In this document: positions 12,486 through 23,173 of the stretch, piece by piece
How positions within the stretch are numbered: position 1 is the first letter of the stretch
Layout of the letters: the number at the start of each line of letters is the position of its first letter
Source of the DNA: Sympetrum striolatum
Taxonomy: Eukaryota; Arthropoda; Insecta; Odonata; Libellulidae
Direction of reading: 5' to 3'
DNA: 64,000 bases
NCBI GenBank assembly: GCA_947579665.1
Contig: OX388351.1
Coordinates: 3,348,001-3,412,000 of the forward strand
The notes under the pieces: generated by a model
Seen by the model: only the letters and a program-made list of their open reading frames with translations
What the model was told of the DNA's origin: nothing
Databases searched by the model: none
Made by a program: the position numbers and the translations under genes

Positions 12486-12547
12486 CTCTAGAGTCTCCTT
12501 ACTGCTCCTTTGCCTGCTCCCGGAGCCTATACACTTAGGCCTGCACA
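12486..12547 (-). pseudogene. LINE ORF1 fragment, upstream side of hAT insertion
   Basis: Reading the minus strand across the removed hAT, codons for SSKETLE join in frame to QYSREN on the other side, with CTCTAGAG used once. That continuity shows the two pieces were one ORF1. Upstream similarity stops at about 12548, where another element starts. Confidence 0.8.
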
Positions 12548-12548
12548 C

Positions 12549-13600
12549 TAGGGTGGTTCGAAAAAAACTTTTTTTTAAATTTCAGATCTATAGTGCGGAA
12601 AAGTTGCGATTGCTATAGACATGAAAAAAGCACTAATTATTATTTTTTTATAAATTTGGCTTCCGGTCGCGCAATGCCATCGAAGTTAGCAAAAAATTGT
12701 GAAAAACCTTAATATTTCATAATTTTTTTAAACATGCCAGATGGTTTTAATTGCGTTTCTAAACCATGAATTAACTACTAAAAGTATGTGAAATCAATTT
12801 ATATGCACTTATTTTACATTTGTTTCATACCTTCCGGTCGCGCAGCATAGTACAAAATGAGTAAAATTAGTAGTTTTTGCAAAATTTCAAAGTTTGACAG
12901 TTTAGTACATTTTAATCATACGACCTTTAGAGATGCTTTAGTTTAATTCTATTACAATGATAATTGGATAAGAAATAATAACAATAATATATTTAAATCC
13001 ACGCATATAATATAAACTTTGATATTCAAGTGGAATTCGGTCGCGCAGCTTCGTCAAAAACAGCAGAGTAGCCTACCTGGACAGAGAGGCGAGGCGGTTT
13101 CCTTTCACATAATTTAGAAATTTTCTAATGGTAAATATTTGGTAATTTTTTGTCTCAATATTCAATTTTTGGTGCAGATCTTCGCTCATTTTGTTTACAA
13201 AACGACCCAGAACTCACCACAGGGAAGTGGCTGCACTTCGAGTTCCACCCACACCCTACCCAATCAACCATCCAATGTAGGGTGTGTTATTTACAAAATG
13301 TACATATTTATTTCGCTTTCTCTCTCTTTATGTTTCCTTTTTAGTCTTTATCTATCGATAAACAACGAAATTCGGATTTGTGTGAAAACGTTGGCATCTC
13401 TGAGTGTGACGGTAATGTGGTTGTAATATAGCCGTTTCTGGAACTGTGTCCACATACTTTACTTGAAGCTTCGATCACTAGCTTAACGCATCTTCCAACT
13501 GCCTGTGTATGGCATGGGAAATCATCAACTCTCATAACTGTCTTGAAGTCATTCCTCACATACTTTTTTATCTCTTCATTAGTCAATGTTCTTTACGGTG
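12549..13600 (-). mobile_element. Truncated DNA transposon with repeated subterminal motif
   Basis: The left edge reads CACTAGGGTGGTTCGAAAAA and looks like a transposon terminus. Inside, TTCCGGTCGCGCA recurs at about 12660, 12833 and (as TTCGGTCGCGCAG) 13032, roughly 170-200 bp apart, in an otherwise AT-rich background. A minus-strand coding remnant follows at 13341-13586. No matching right terminus was found before 14 kb, so the element is truncated. The superfamily is not identified. Confidence 0.5.
13341..13586 (-). pseudogene. C-terminal fragment of a transposon-type protein
   Basis: The 81-codon minus frame contains VDDFPCHTQAVGRCVKLV (residues about 20-37) followed by EASSKVCG. I recognise this CHTQAVERCVKLVTEAS pattern as a conserved block near the C-terminus of a multicopy insect protein of transposon character, but cannot name the family. 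No upstream domain remains, and a start at the listed methionine is not credible as a gene start. It probably belongs to the truncated element at 12549-13600. Confidence 0.55.
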
Positions 13601-13629
13601 GAGGAGGAGTCAGTGTACTGGTGTTCCAT

Positions 13630-13765
13630 TTGATAATGCCGGTCTTCCACTGGAAGCGACTACGAGCGACCGAGCGACCGGCGTATTCGGGCGACGTCAG
13701 TTTGGGCGACCTACAGGCGATAGGGGTCTTCCACTGCGAGCGACTACCCGCTCCTCGGTCGCTCT
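13630..13765. repeat. Short GC-rich repeated block
   Basis: GGTCTTCCACTGGAAGCGAC (13642) recurs in altered form as GGTCTTCCACTGCGAGCGAC (13728), 86 bp later. Each copy is followed by GAGCGACCGA/GCTCCTCGGTCGCTC-like words that could fold back. The block is much more GC-rich than its surroundings and may be a transposon terminus. No partner end was found. Confidence 0.5.
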
Positions 13766-14112
13766 AACGTTATTCTAGCTCCAGTGCTTGATTTCGGGAC
13801 GATTTCCGCAACGATAAATATTAATTCGTATTAAAAAAATCGCTGAATTGTAGATATCGTTGATGATACCATTTGAAAACTTTTTGCGAGAGCTTTATAA
13901 CAAGACCAATTTTACACTTTTACGTCCACCCATTACTGAAAAAAAGTTGTTTTATAATATCGATAACAACTTTTTATCTAACGACAAGAAGGCATTGAAA
14001 ATTTTTGTTTTGGTTTATAATATGTTTTTTAATGTCATCTAAAGGTTCGATTTTTGATTGAAGTGATACTTTATGAGAAACAAAAGCTCAAAGTGAGCAA
14101 TCCCTCAAAATA

Positions 14113-15961
14113 CAGCCTACCAGTGGTGCAGTTGCTGTAACACGTTTCGTCAGTTCATGGTGTCACCCCCTCAAGTTTATACATTTAGTGTGCATTAAAA
14201 AATCCATTTTCATTTGAATTATGGTTTATACAACACTCGAAATAGCATAATAAAGTATCTTTTGAGGGCTACAAGAAAACGAACTTTCGTAATGCTCTAT
14301 CGATAACGTTATCAATGACTTTGTAGAATTAAGAAATTTGTTGAAACAGGAAAATAAACAATATTACTTCCCCACCTATTGCAATTTTATAGTAATGGTA
14401 GGAGGACAATAATCACATTGATACAACGGCTAGATTGGGCGAGAATATAAGTAGAACTGTTTTTTTATCAATAAATCAAGACGGAACTCGTATGAAAACT
14501 AATCGTCGATATGAATATAATCGTAAAAAGAAATGAAAACTTAACTCATTCATAAATGTTGTATATTAGATATTGATTTTATAGTCAAATCTTGATGAAA
14601 TTGTTTCTTTCTTTTGCCATTCCAAAATCCTTCGTTATTTTCGTCCAAAAATTCTTCCAATTTCGAGGTTCAAGAGAAGGGATGTCTCTAGTAAGAACCA
14701 TATGAATAGACTGGGAAATCCAGGTGAAAGCAAGGGTTCGTATAAGTGGTTGTGGTAGAGGGTGGGACGGTAGTGGGTGGCTTAGAGGGTTCGATGGTAG
14801 AGGGTGGGACCGGAGTGGGTGGGGTGTAGGGTTGTACGGCAGTATACGATCGTAGATTAACCAAAAAAAAAAACAATCCTATACAATGACCCTCTATTAC
14901 AACCTCTAATCTCAAATCCGTAGCCTTATTCATCAAAAAAAAATATTTAGAGTAATATATAATAGAAATCGTTTGGGGGACTCAACTTAAAGCTTTTATC
15001 TTTTGACGTTTAAATTAGTATGTTCTGATGCACGCATGAACCTACTCATACTCTAATAAGTCATCTTAGAATGAACACGTATGATCAGATGCTGTTGAAA
15101 TACATTCTAAAATAATGGATCACTATTAGGGGTGAGGCTCTGTTACATACGGATAGATGGGTTACGTGAAAGTTTTACACCATTTGGAAATGTAAATACT
15201 TAGCCCAAAATAATCGCAATACATGTCTGGAGTAATTAAGAGTGTAATAGATTTTGAATGAGGGTAACTGCAGTTGATGAATGTCAATCAGTTACGGGTT
15301 TACGGTAATCTAAAAGGGTAGCAAAGACAGAATCGACGTCGATATAATACGAAGAAGGAAATAAAACTTTCTAACTACATATCTGAGTTCTAACGTAGTT
15401 AGGAAGTCATATCTAATCGGGGTCAGTTAATAATACCTCAGTCCTCTCTAATGTGTCGTGGAGGCGGGATTTGAGATTCTGAAAGCCGTAGGAAGACCTT
15501 ACATTTGAAATTATTTTAAGTAAGATCAACAATGTTGGGAATTTTTAAATAGTATTATGCGCTGTTGTACGTGAGGCGAATTACACATAAAATCATCTCT
15601 ATGTTATTCGTAATATTTCACAGACAATCTGATGAATTCTTGAAGCAACTCATTCTAGAATCTATTTCCCTGATTAATAGAAAGCGACATTGACGTTGAT
15701 TTTGATGAAATAATTAGTAAATATTCAGCTTTAAAAGTTAGAAAAGGAAAGTTCTAATATAACGTGTTACTAATTTAAATTCATTTCTATTTCTATATGT
15801 ACGTACTGTATTTGTATCTTTGTAGGTACTATTTCGAGTGTTGTATAAACCATAATTCAAATGAAAATGGATTTTTTAATGCACACTAAATGTATAAACT
15901 TGAGGGGGTGACACCATGAACTGACGAAACGGGTGACAGCAACTGCACCACTGGTAGGCTG
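14113..15961. mobile_element. 1.85-kb DNA element with 133-bp terminal inverted repeats
   Basis: The left arm (14113-14245, beginning CAGCCTACCAGTGGTGCAG) matches the reverse complement of the right arm (15829-15961) over 133 bp with only a few differences. A TA precedes the left end, but CA follows the right end, so the target duplication is unclear. The interior has no transposase. The only sizeable frame (minus 14688-14936) is a P/T-rich translation of a minisatellite. Long TIRs with a non-coding core suggest a non-autonomous foldback-like or Tc1/Mutator-type element. Confidence 0.85.
14740..14850. repeat. GT-rich minisatellite within the long-TIR element
   Basis: The word GGTAGAGGGTGGGAC occurs at about 14753 and 14790, each followed by a GTGGGTGG run, giving about two and a half units of roughly 40 bp. 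Its minus-strand translation is the P/T-rich frame at 14688-14936, which is therefore not evidence of a gene. Confidence 0.65.
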
Positions 15962-16383
15962 CACGGATATTCCCCTGTCTGTTCTAATTATCGACAGGTC
16001 ATAACATCGAATCTTGGTGAAATGTATGAACGACCTTTAAAATTTGAATTGTTTATTAAAAAGTGAATTATGATTAGGAACTAATAATCTTTCTTTCCTG
16101 AATATAAGCTTTTTACAAAGCACTAGCTACGTAAGGGAGTGGTGGAGTCCTTCCTGCCGTTACGGTCCTGATACATGGGGAGCGACAATTGGAGAATTTC
16201 GTATTACCTAATTTGTGTACGACCTTTAGATGTTAACAAACCAAATTTACTCGTCGTATTTCCAACTGAAATCGTGATGTCGAAAGGTGAAAAACAATTT
16301 AATTAAGCAATGAATACATATAAGTAAGTTCTCATTTTTAAATAATTTATACGTAATTAGAATGATGTGTTCTTCACAACAAG

Positions 16384-16448
16384 TTTATCAACAAAAAGAA
16401 ACGAAAAATATTTATCAACAAAAAGAAACGAAAAATGTTTATCAACAA
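16384..16448. repeat. 27-bp tandem repeat, about 2.4 copies
   Basis: Two nearly identical 27-bp units beginning TTTATCAACAAAAAGAAACG (16384 and 16411) are followed by a partial third. The overlapping minus and plus open frames here are by-products of the repeat. Confidence 0.85.
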
Positions 16449-16517
16449 GATATGTAGATGGTGTATGGACGAGCCACCTAGCCATTCTGAAAATGCAGGT
16501 GATTGCGTTGATGCAAC

Positions 16518-16976
16518 CAGGGGCGGATCCAGGCATCGAGGCACTTGCCTAGGGGCCTCCAACACTTGAGAATTTTTTTTTTAATAATACGTATTTGTTC
16601 TCATGTATAAAAACACAGGCTAGAGTTTCCCCATTATAGCAAAAAATGCGGCCGTAATTGCCATTTCAAATTTCGTGTGTACCGGAAAAATCTGCCTTAC
16701 CGACCGCTGTTGGTAATGCCTAGATCTTATCATCCCTCAGGGGGGATTCCCCTGAGTTTAGCAATCGTAATTCTCTACTGCTGTTTATGTCCGGTAAACG
16801 ATTGGGACCTGGAATACAAAGGACAGAGGGAAAATAGTGCAAATGTATATATACTGATTTTGTATGTAATTCCATGACCATTTATAATAAATAGGAAATG
16901 TTGGATTTCTCCGCCTTTAAGTGGGCGTCCACCAGTTATTTGCCTGTGGGCCCTCGCACCCCTTGATCCGCCCCTG
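16518..16976. mobile_element. Short non-autonomous hAT-like element
   Basis: The ends read CAGGGGCGGATCCAGG and TTGATCCGCCCCTG, inverted copies with a 12-bp common core of hAT type. The enclosed 459 bp has no transposase. The flanking 8-mers (GATGCAAC and TTGAGGAG) do not match, so the target duplication has decayed or the boundaries differ slightly. Confidence 0.65.
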
Positions 16977-17500
16977 TTGAGGAGTGAGATCTAGGAGTTC
17001 ACCGTAGACCCCTCATCGGACGAATTGGAGGGATCGAGATGTCATATCGATTGACTGATAATCGAGAGTACGCAGCCGTCCCAGCTGTCTGTTGAGTTGA
17101 TAACAGAGATGTCGTTTCCATTTCGAAGATGGAACAAAAAACTGTAGGACTCAATGTTCTTACTCGGAAAATTGAACGCGCTGTCGCCGAAGGCACCTAG
17201 CGACGGCGATATCCTGTCATTTCGCAACATTGACGGGCCAGGAGTGTAAAATTCCTTTCACTCCATTAACGTATGTTCATAATCGACTTACAGCCAATCC
17301 ATAAAAATGTAACCCATTTGAAGATTAAGAGTCAATTGTACTTCGCTATTCGAACGTACTGCATTTTTTATTATTTTTTGTTTAAATACTTATTCAATGT
17401 TAATCATTTCTTACTTTATTAGTAAATATTGTTACTAGAAAACTGTTTTAAATAAATGATTAAAAGATTCACTTTTACAATTTCCACCGTTTATTAAAAA

Positions 17501-17537
17501 CACGACCGGTTTCGGCTGGAACAGCCATCATCAGGTG
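17501..17537 (-). ncRNA. Hammerhead-ribozyme-like core (left arm, opposite strand)
   Basis: This is the exact reverse-complement copy of the plus-strand motif at 17562-17598, so a transcript of the minus strand would carry the same core. The two motifs are tail-separated across the palindrome axis. An RNA through both arms would instead fold into one long hairpin and mask them. Confidence 0.5.
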
Positions 17538-17561
17538 ATGTCATCATCATGATGCCATCAT

Positions 17562-17598
17562 CACCTGATGATGGCTGTTCCAGCCGAAACCGGTCGTG
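17562..17598 (+). ncRNA. Hammerhead-ribozyme-like core (right arm)
   Basis: In order: CAC (17562-17564), CTGATGA (17565-17571), one extra T, a GGCTG-TTC-CAGCC hairpin (17573-17585), GAAA (17586-17589), CCGGTC (17590-17595) and GTG (17596-17598). This matches the hammerhead layout: stem I CAC/GTG, core CUGAUGA, stem II, GAAA, then a UC cleavage site. Stem III would be only ACC/GGU with no loop, so a single copy could not close it. Minimal hammerheads of this kind are known from Penelope-like retroelements and are thought to work as dimers. The extra T beside stem II is a deviation. Confidence 0.5.
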
Positions 17599-17649
17599 TT
17601 TTTAATAAACGGTGGAAATTGTAAAAGTGAATCTTTTAATCATTTATTT

Positions 17650-19975
17650 GTTATGGATTTCCACAAAGTGAAGCCTTCAACCATAGATTTTAACTGTTTT
17701 AAATATTTTGTCTTTATTTATACGATATTATTTAGGCTCTTACTCGGAGTATTAAGAGGGAAGAGAGCGGTAATGGATCAGCATCGTACACATTAAATCT
17801 GAAGGCGAACCAACTGGGATGCTGGTAGATATAGAGGAGTGTCAGCTATCCATGGACCAACATCATTGTATGATTATTTTCTTATCCTCAACATCAGGTT
17901 TAGAAGAAAGAAATATTTGATGGGAAATACTTTGACAGATTTTGCATGGAAAAACAAAGAGCAAGTTACTGGATGCTTCAATATTCTTTACAGTTCATTT
18001 CCTAACATTTCTACTTGAAAGCAAGAGAAATATATTTTCAATGTGATATATTACACTTTGGTCTAAATTCTTCACAGATCCCAGTCTCATGTCTGCTTAA
18101 TTTAACCTTAATTGTGTATTATTTCAATCTCACTTGGCTGCCATGCAGCAGGAGTGTTGTTGGGCATTTTCATTTTATCCTACAGATGTCTTACTTTTAT
18201 TCTTAATTTTCTTAATTTTCTCTCTCATCTTCAACGGAATAAATTGACATCATATAAACACAAGAGATAAAAAAATCCCATGTTTATATTTAACATAGTT
18301 TTGATGTTGGAGTGAGGTATGCATAATTTATTCTATAAAGATAAAATATACATAAGGTGTACTGCTGGTTTCATGTATACAGTTATGGCATGTTCAGATG
18401 TTAACCCAAGAAGAGTTTATACAAGCTAGTCACCAGGAAAGCATCAACTCCTTTTTACATTGTTTGAGTTTCTGAAGAGCTCATTTTGGGATCTTATAAT
18501 TTTCCTCTATTCCACCTCATGCTCACCATTCTTTGCCAAATTTTCCTAACCATGTTTGGGTTTCTTCCCTCGAACCTACTCTTAGGGGTTTCTGATGCAA
18601 GATTTCTTAAACTCTTGATGAGGATGAACTCCTATCACTTCATGAAGAATGATTATTTATGCATTCAAAACTCTTTAGCTCGTGAAGAACTTGTTTTTTC
18701 AACTCGCATAAGATTTTTGTGGAGGACCTAGAAATTAAACTTCCTCATAAATGAATGGTCAACCTGTTACATCATACATACATGCATCATTTTCAGGTCA
18801 TGTTGAAGGCCCAAAACATGCTCTTCATACTGTAGTTTAGAGAAAAGGGAAGTTAAGCTTTTAGTGAAATGGGAGGATTTAAGTAGAGGCGAGAGTTTAA
18901 TGAAAGAAATAAGAAGAAAATTCAATATTTTCAATTCCCATTCCTGTATGCTGCTTCTAACCAATGTACAGATGTGGTTAAAATCCTGTGACCTCTGAAG
19001 TTATCTTCTTTTCATTGGTGAGATACTTGTTTGCTAAAGCTTTTCCTTTAATTTTATATTTCATATCTTAAAGGATAGTAGCCTCAGTTCTTTCATCAGT
19101 GAAATTGTAATTATTGCTCATCTTGAATTGCTAAAAGTCATTTTCTTTGAGGTCTGTAATTGTAAATTCTCACTAGCTGCTGAGATGGACTTCTGTACTC
19201 TTGTGCTATCCAACCATAATGAGTAGCTGTTCAGAATTGAAGTATCTCACAGTGGATTTATGCTTAAATGAAATGAACCAAAGTATCTAAATCATGGTGT
19301 ATTTTAGACATCTAATTCTGGTAACAAATGCCTTTATGCTGCTTGTGGCTTATATTTTTATATTTCCAACATCAATTTTGAGTAATGCTTTAACTTTAAC
19401 CACAATCTAGGAGACATGGCAACCTGATTATAGAAAAATGGAGAGGTCCTGACCAACATTCACGTTGAAGAACAAAGTTGAGCAAGATGGTATGTCAGGA
19501 GATATCCAGGAGGGTCCAATGTCATAATATGGATATCTCTATACTCAGGTTTGCCACAATTCCATTGTGAAAGAGATTCCTTTTTCTATACACACAAGAT
19601 TTAGCCAGCAGAATGATCTCTGTTTATCCCATTATAATTGAGAATTTCATCTAAAAACTGAGGCTGGTAGTCTTATCTTCTATAAAAGATTTGAATGCCA
19701 TACATTTCTATTTTCATTACATCAGCCTCTAAATTAATTTTTAGCTTCCTCCTTGAATCTCTATTCATTTTTCTTATCCAATTGGGAACATCATTGTACC
19801 AGTGTAACTTTTTCTCTCATTATCATTCAAGTTCAATTGAAGTGAATGGCATGAACATATATTTAAGGTGTGCATTACATTTGTGGGCAAATTATTTTTC
19901 AGTGTCCGTTTGAAATTTGGGGTTCCCTTTACTAACAGTGGTGTGTTTTTTTCAAGTTGACACATGATTTTATTG
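17650..19975. other. AT-rich region, nothing recognised
   Basis: Several frames of 60-80 codons exist on both strands (for example 18486-18731 plus) but none shows a domain or splice arrangement that I can support. No clear repeats were noticed. Confidence 0.4.
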
Positions 19976-19979
19976 AAAC

Positions 19980-20200
19980 TGCTTCCTTTAATTTAAAATG
20001 TGGAAAATTATTGCCCAGTAATAGTTGAAAAATAATTGTGTGTCATAAGATAATCTTAATTCATATGAAATTGCTTTCTTGAGATATTTTTCATTGACAC
20101 ACTTCATAAACAATGACTGTCGCGAGGGAGGGTAGTCATTACCCTTGGAATCCAAATCAGCACTGCTTTTATCTCCTACTGGCTGAGCCTGCGCAAATGC
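19980..20200. repeat. Dispersed repeat family A, copy 1
   Basis: Similar to 44808-44995: both share AATGTGGAAAATTATT, then TCATATGAAATTGCTTTCTT, then AATGACTGTCGCGAGGGAGG and ATCAG.CTGCTTTTATCTC in the same order. The family is non-coding; ends are not defined here. Confidence 0.75.
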
Positions 20201-20339
20201 TCGCATAGAATACTTATGATTTGACATTACTTCATAAAAGGTACATAGTTCTTAATATACTTTCCACTGGTGTTATTTTAGGTACTGGAAACTAACGTAC
20301 TTCTTATAAAACGTCAATTAATAATACTTAAAATTTAAA

Positions 20340-20650
20340 CTGTTCCAGGGGTAAGAAGCTAGAGTATGGTAAATTTCCTTCCATAAAGAATATATGGGTA
20401 AATTAGGACGTGAATTGAGGCAGTTACAGGTGAGATTTTAGCTTGAAATCATACACATAATTACAGATGGTCATTCTATAATGCTATTCCTAGAGAGATT
20501 TCTTAAATGCCCTGGGTTCAATGCCAGGATTTACCTGATTCTTCCATAAAAAATACCTAAAAGAAATATTAAAAGTAATTATTTACTTCTGAACGATGAG
20601 ATACAAGACTATGCACCATGATGGTGGTTGATTTCTTGCCTTTTTACTCA
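20340..20650. repeat. Dispersed repeat family B, copy 1
   Basis: Shares with 53180-53500 the ordered words CATAAAGAATATATGGG, GG.CGT..ATTGAGGC, a GGTTCAATGCCAGG-type box and GATGAGATACA. A third partial copy lies at 54325-54560. The GGTTCAATGCC box resembles a Pol III B box, so a tRNA-derived origin is possible. Confidence 0.65.
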
Positions 20651-20800
20651 AAATTGATTATCCTACGAAGTCAAGGAATGTACCAAACAAGATAAAATTC
20701 AATGAAGAATCTTATTATTGTAATAAACCAATACATAGAAGAATTAGTTCTTTATTAAATTAAATGAGTTTAAAAAAAATCAAATGAATATTTCTGCTGA

Positions 20801-21330
20801 AAATAATAATAATAGTAGTCTTTATTTAGCAAAAGCTATTCACGTACAATATATATCATCAACAGAATAGGATAAAAACTAACTCTACAAAAGTACAAAA
20901 AAAGATTGCAATAGTTTTTTCTTATTTATAATCCACTTCCTTGCTTCATACTAGCCATTCATAGAGTGAATGGCCTTTATGTGAATGTCCAACACTAATC
21001 CTTTAAATAATACAGAATTCTGAGAAACAGCCTTGCTCACGTATGGTATGTGCAAGTCCTCTTTTGTTCTCGTGCCATGGCCATGAATATCACAATTGTT
21101 TGTTGTCACTTTCTTCAAAATGAAAGGCAACAATCCAATTTTTATTTTATGAATAAATTTTAAGACTTCAAAGTTGTTCATTTCATCTTCATTTGTTGGA
21201 CGTCGAGCCAGTATAATTGTTCAAGCATTGCATCAATTTTTGCATATTTGTCACGTTTGAGAAAAATTCTCATCGCTCTATTTTGCAATACCTGTAACCT
21301 TCTTGCATCACAGCCTTTCATCATACGAGT
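20801..21330 (-). pseudogene. LINE 3' end: post-RT C-terminal region and ATT-repeat tail
   Basis: The minus strand reads ARRLQVLQNRAMRIFL, then AMLEQLYWLDVQQ, FEVLKFIHKIKIGLLP, and HGHGTRTKEDLHIPYVSK followed by QNSVLFKGL. This is the typical C-terminal sequence of Jockey/CR1-type LINE ORF2 proteins after the RT (LQ.LQNRAMR.IL, ML..L.WL, TR...DL..P, NS...KG). Frame 20951-21181 is open; upstream codons to about 21330 are open from 21181 in the same frame. The element ends in an (ATT)n tail at about 20816-20801. It probably belongs to the same insertion as the RT at 23928-25035, being separated from it by two later insertions. Confidence 0.85.
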
Positions 21331-21429
21331 AAAATGTAGCTTGCATACTGCAAGCAGATCGGTAATACTAATTTCATATCGGCATCATATCGGGACGGTC
21401 CTCAAAAGAAAAAAAAAAGGATTGAAATT

Positions 21430-22330
21430 TTTCTTAAAATTTGCTGAAATTTCATCGTCTGGCATCGAACCCGGGTCTTACTGGTGAAATTACTATGCAG
21501 CACAATAGAAGATCACCATCTCTAACTATGTGTGAAAATTCAAGCAGAAATATTGGCTACAACTGCATGAAAAGACGCTCTAATTTTCACGAATGTAAAT
21601 GGCTCTCTGGATTCGAACCAAGGACGATCTTGGAAATCTAAAACGTGTTTCTGAAAGTTATGTATGATGTCTATCTATATGCCGAATTTCAAATTTCTAT
21701 ATTATTGGGAAAGGTTTCAAAATAATTCCTAAAAATCGGATCAACTTCTGATTGCAGAGACACCTGGTGTCGAACCCAGGACATATTGTATACTGTTAAT
21801 GCAAAGTTTGACTTGTAAAGACTTGTTCTTGTATCTTGCAAAGTTTGAAGTCGATAGCAGGCCGGGAAGTACCTAAATTTTGTTTCCGTTATCTCCGTAA
21901 GAAATGCATTGAGAAGTGCAAATGGTCCTCTGGGATCGAATCAAGGATCAGCGAACCTGTAAAATTTGATTATGAAGTATATTCATGATATCTATCCACG
22001 TGCCGAGTTTCGAATATCCATGATCCCTTCAAAATCGCCACAATCCATTTTAAACGGCCGATTTTTGCCCCGACCTAGCATCGAACCATGGACCATATTC
22101 GAAGATGTCTTTTTGATTTTCGTTGGTTATGCACGGCTTTTAGCGATCTATTGAATTTCATCTCTCTGCTTTTCCGGGAAGTGCCTCAAAAAAATTTTCG
22201 AAAATCCCCGCCATGTATTCTTATGGGGAAAATCGTGACTTTGGGGCCTTCTGTAATCGAACCCATGACACTGAGGTTCAAAGTCAGCTTTTTCCTGGAG
22301 GTTACACGTTATGGCCAATGTGTCGTAAAA
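21430..22330. repeat. Degenerate array of TCGAACC-box repeats
   Basis: A box of the form (A/T)TCGAACC.(A/G)G recurs at about 21464, 21611, 21769, 21935, 22082 and 22255, spaced 147-174 bp. A second marker, ATCTATC.A.(A/G)TGCCGA, recurs at 21672 and 21993. On the minus strand the box reads GGTTCGATGCC-like, matching the Pol III B box. Similar boxes occur at 25829 and in 52.8-54.4 kb. The array lies where a LINE is interrupted, so it may be an insertion of its own. Confidence 0.55.
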
Positions 22331-22763
22331 ATTTCAAGGCAGTGGCACTTGTGGAACATGGTTAGAATTTTGATCCCTTATGAATGAATGTGTATATAGG
22401 TATATCCTGAGAAGCGTCTATATATAATAGATACAGTGATGGCCCAATTACTGACGAAAAGTAATTGGGCTCGAATACAATTACTCTGACTGAAATGTAA
22501 TTGATTACAAGTATCAATTACTTTCCAAAAAAGTAATTGATTATGATTACAAGTAGATTACTTTGGCAATTCGCCATGAGCTTTTGAATGAAATAATTAG
22601 CACACTTACAAGTTTCTTGTTACATCAATGGCTTAGTTTTAATAACCATTCCTTAAATTTTAATTTCAACTTAACCTTTGAATTATCTGACCAAAGTTTT
22701 AGCAACAAGTTTTCCTACCATTTGATTGTAACTTTATCAATCTACTATATGATCCTCATTGTA

Positions 22764-22840
22764 CACTCCTGGCCAAAATTAACGCAGCACCGGCCGTAAG
22801 GATCACTAGGGAAGTGCTGCGTTAATTTTGGCCAGGAGTG
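22764..22840. mobile_element. 77-bp Tc1/mariner-type MITE
   Basis: Perfect 27-bp inverted repeats (22764-22790 and 22814-22840, beginning CACTCCTGGCCAAAATTAAC) surround a 23-bp centre, and TA flanks both ends (22762-22763, 22841-22842). CTGGCCAAAATTAA is a familiar Tc1-like terminus. The lack of any mismatch suggests recent mobilisation or gene conversion. Confidence 0.93.
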
Positions 22841-23173
22841 TACATATATTATGCCCAAACTTTTTAAGTCACTTCCTTTATTACTAGATATTGTAATAAA
22901 ATCCAGTGCATTGATTTGAAATGGTGACCAATAATTTTTTCTTAATAAAATATTTAATTACTTAACCATTACATGAACTACTAATAGATCACTGGAACTC
23001 ATTGTTCACCAAGCCTTATCTCATCGATTTCAATGGTAATGACAATGTGCAGGAAAGTTAACTATTCATTGCCTTTAAAATCATCAGATAAGAAAAACTT
23101 TGTTTAGAAGGTATTAAATCTGAATGAATTACAAGGAAAAGCTTAAGAGAATGTAAGCATTAATATAATAGTA

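Larger units (their letters stand above)
17450..17649. repeat. Near-perfect 200-bp palindrome
   Basis: Positions 17450-17540 are the exact reverse complement of 17559-17649. The central 18 bp is mismatched apart from a small 10-bp self-complementary core. Each arm carries the CCGAAACCGGTCGTG word recurrent in arthropod repeats, so the motif is present on both strands. No flanking duplication was seen. It could be two head-to-head retroelement ends or a foldback MITE. Confidence 0.92.

Noticed and set aside
14688..14936. 82-codon minus frame rich in P and T, mucin-like
   Set aside because: It is the translation of a short GT-rich minisatellite inside a non-coding transposon.
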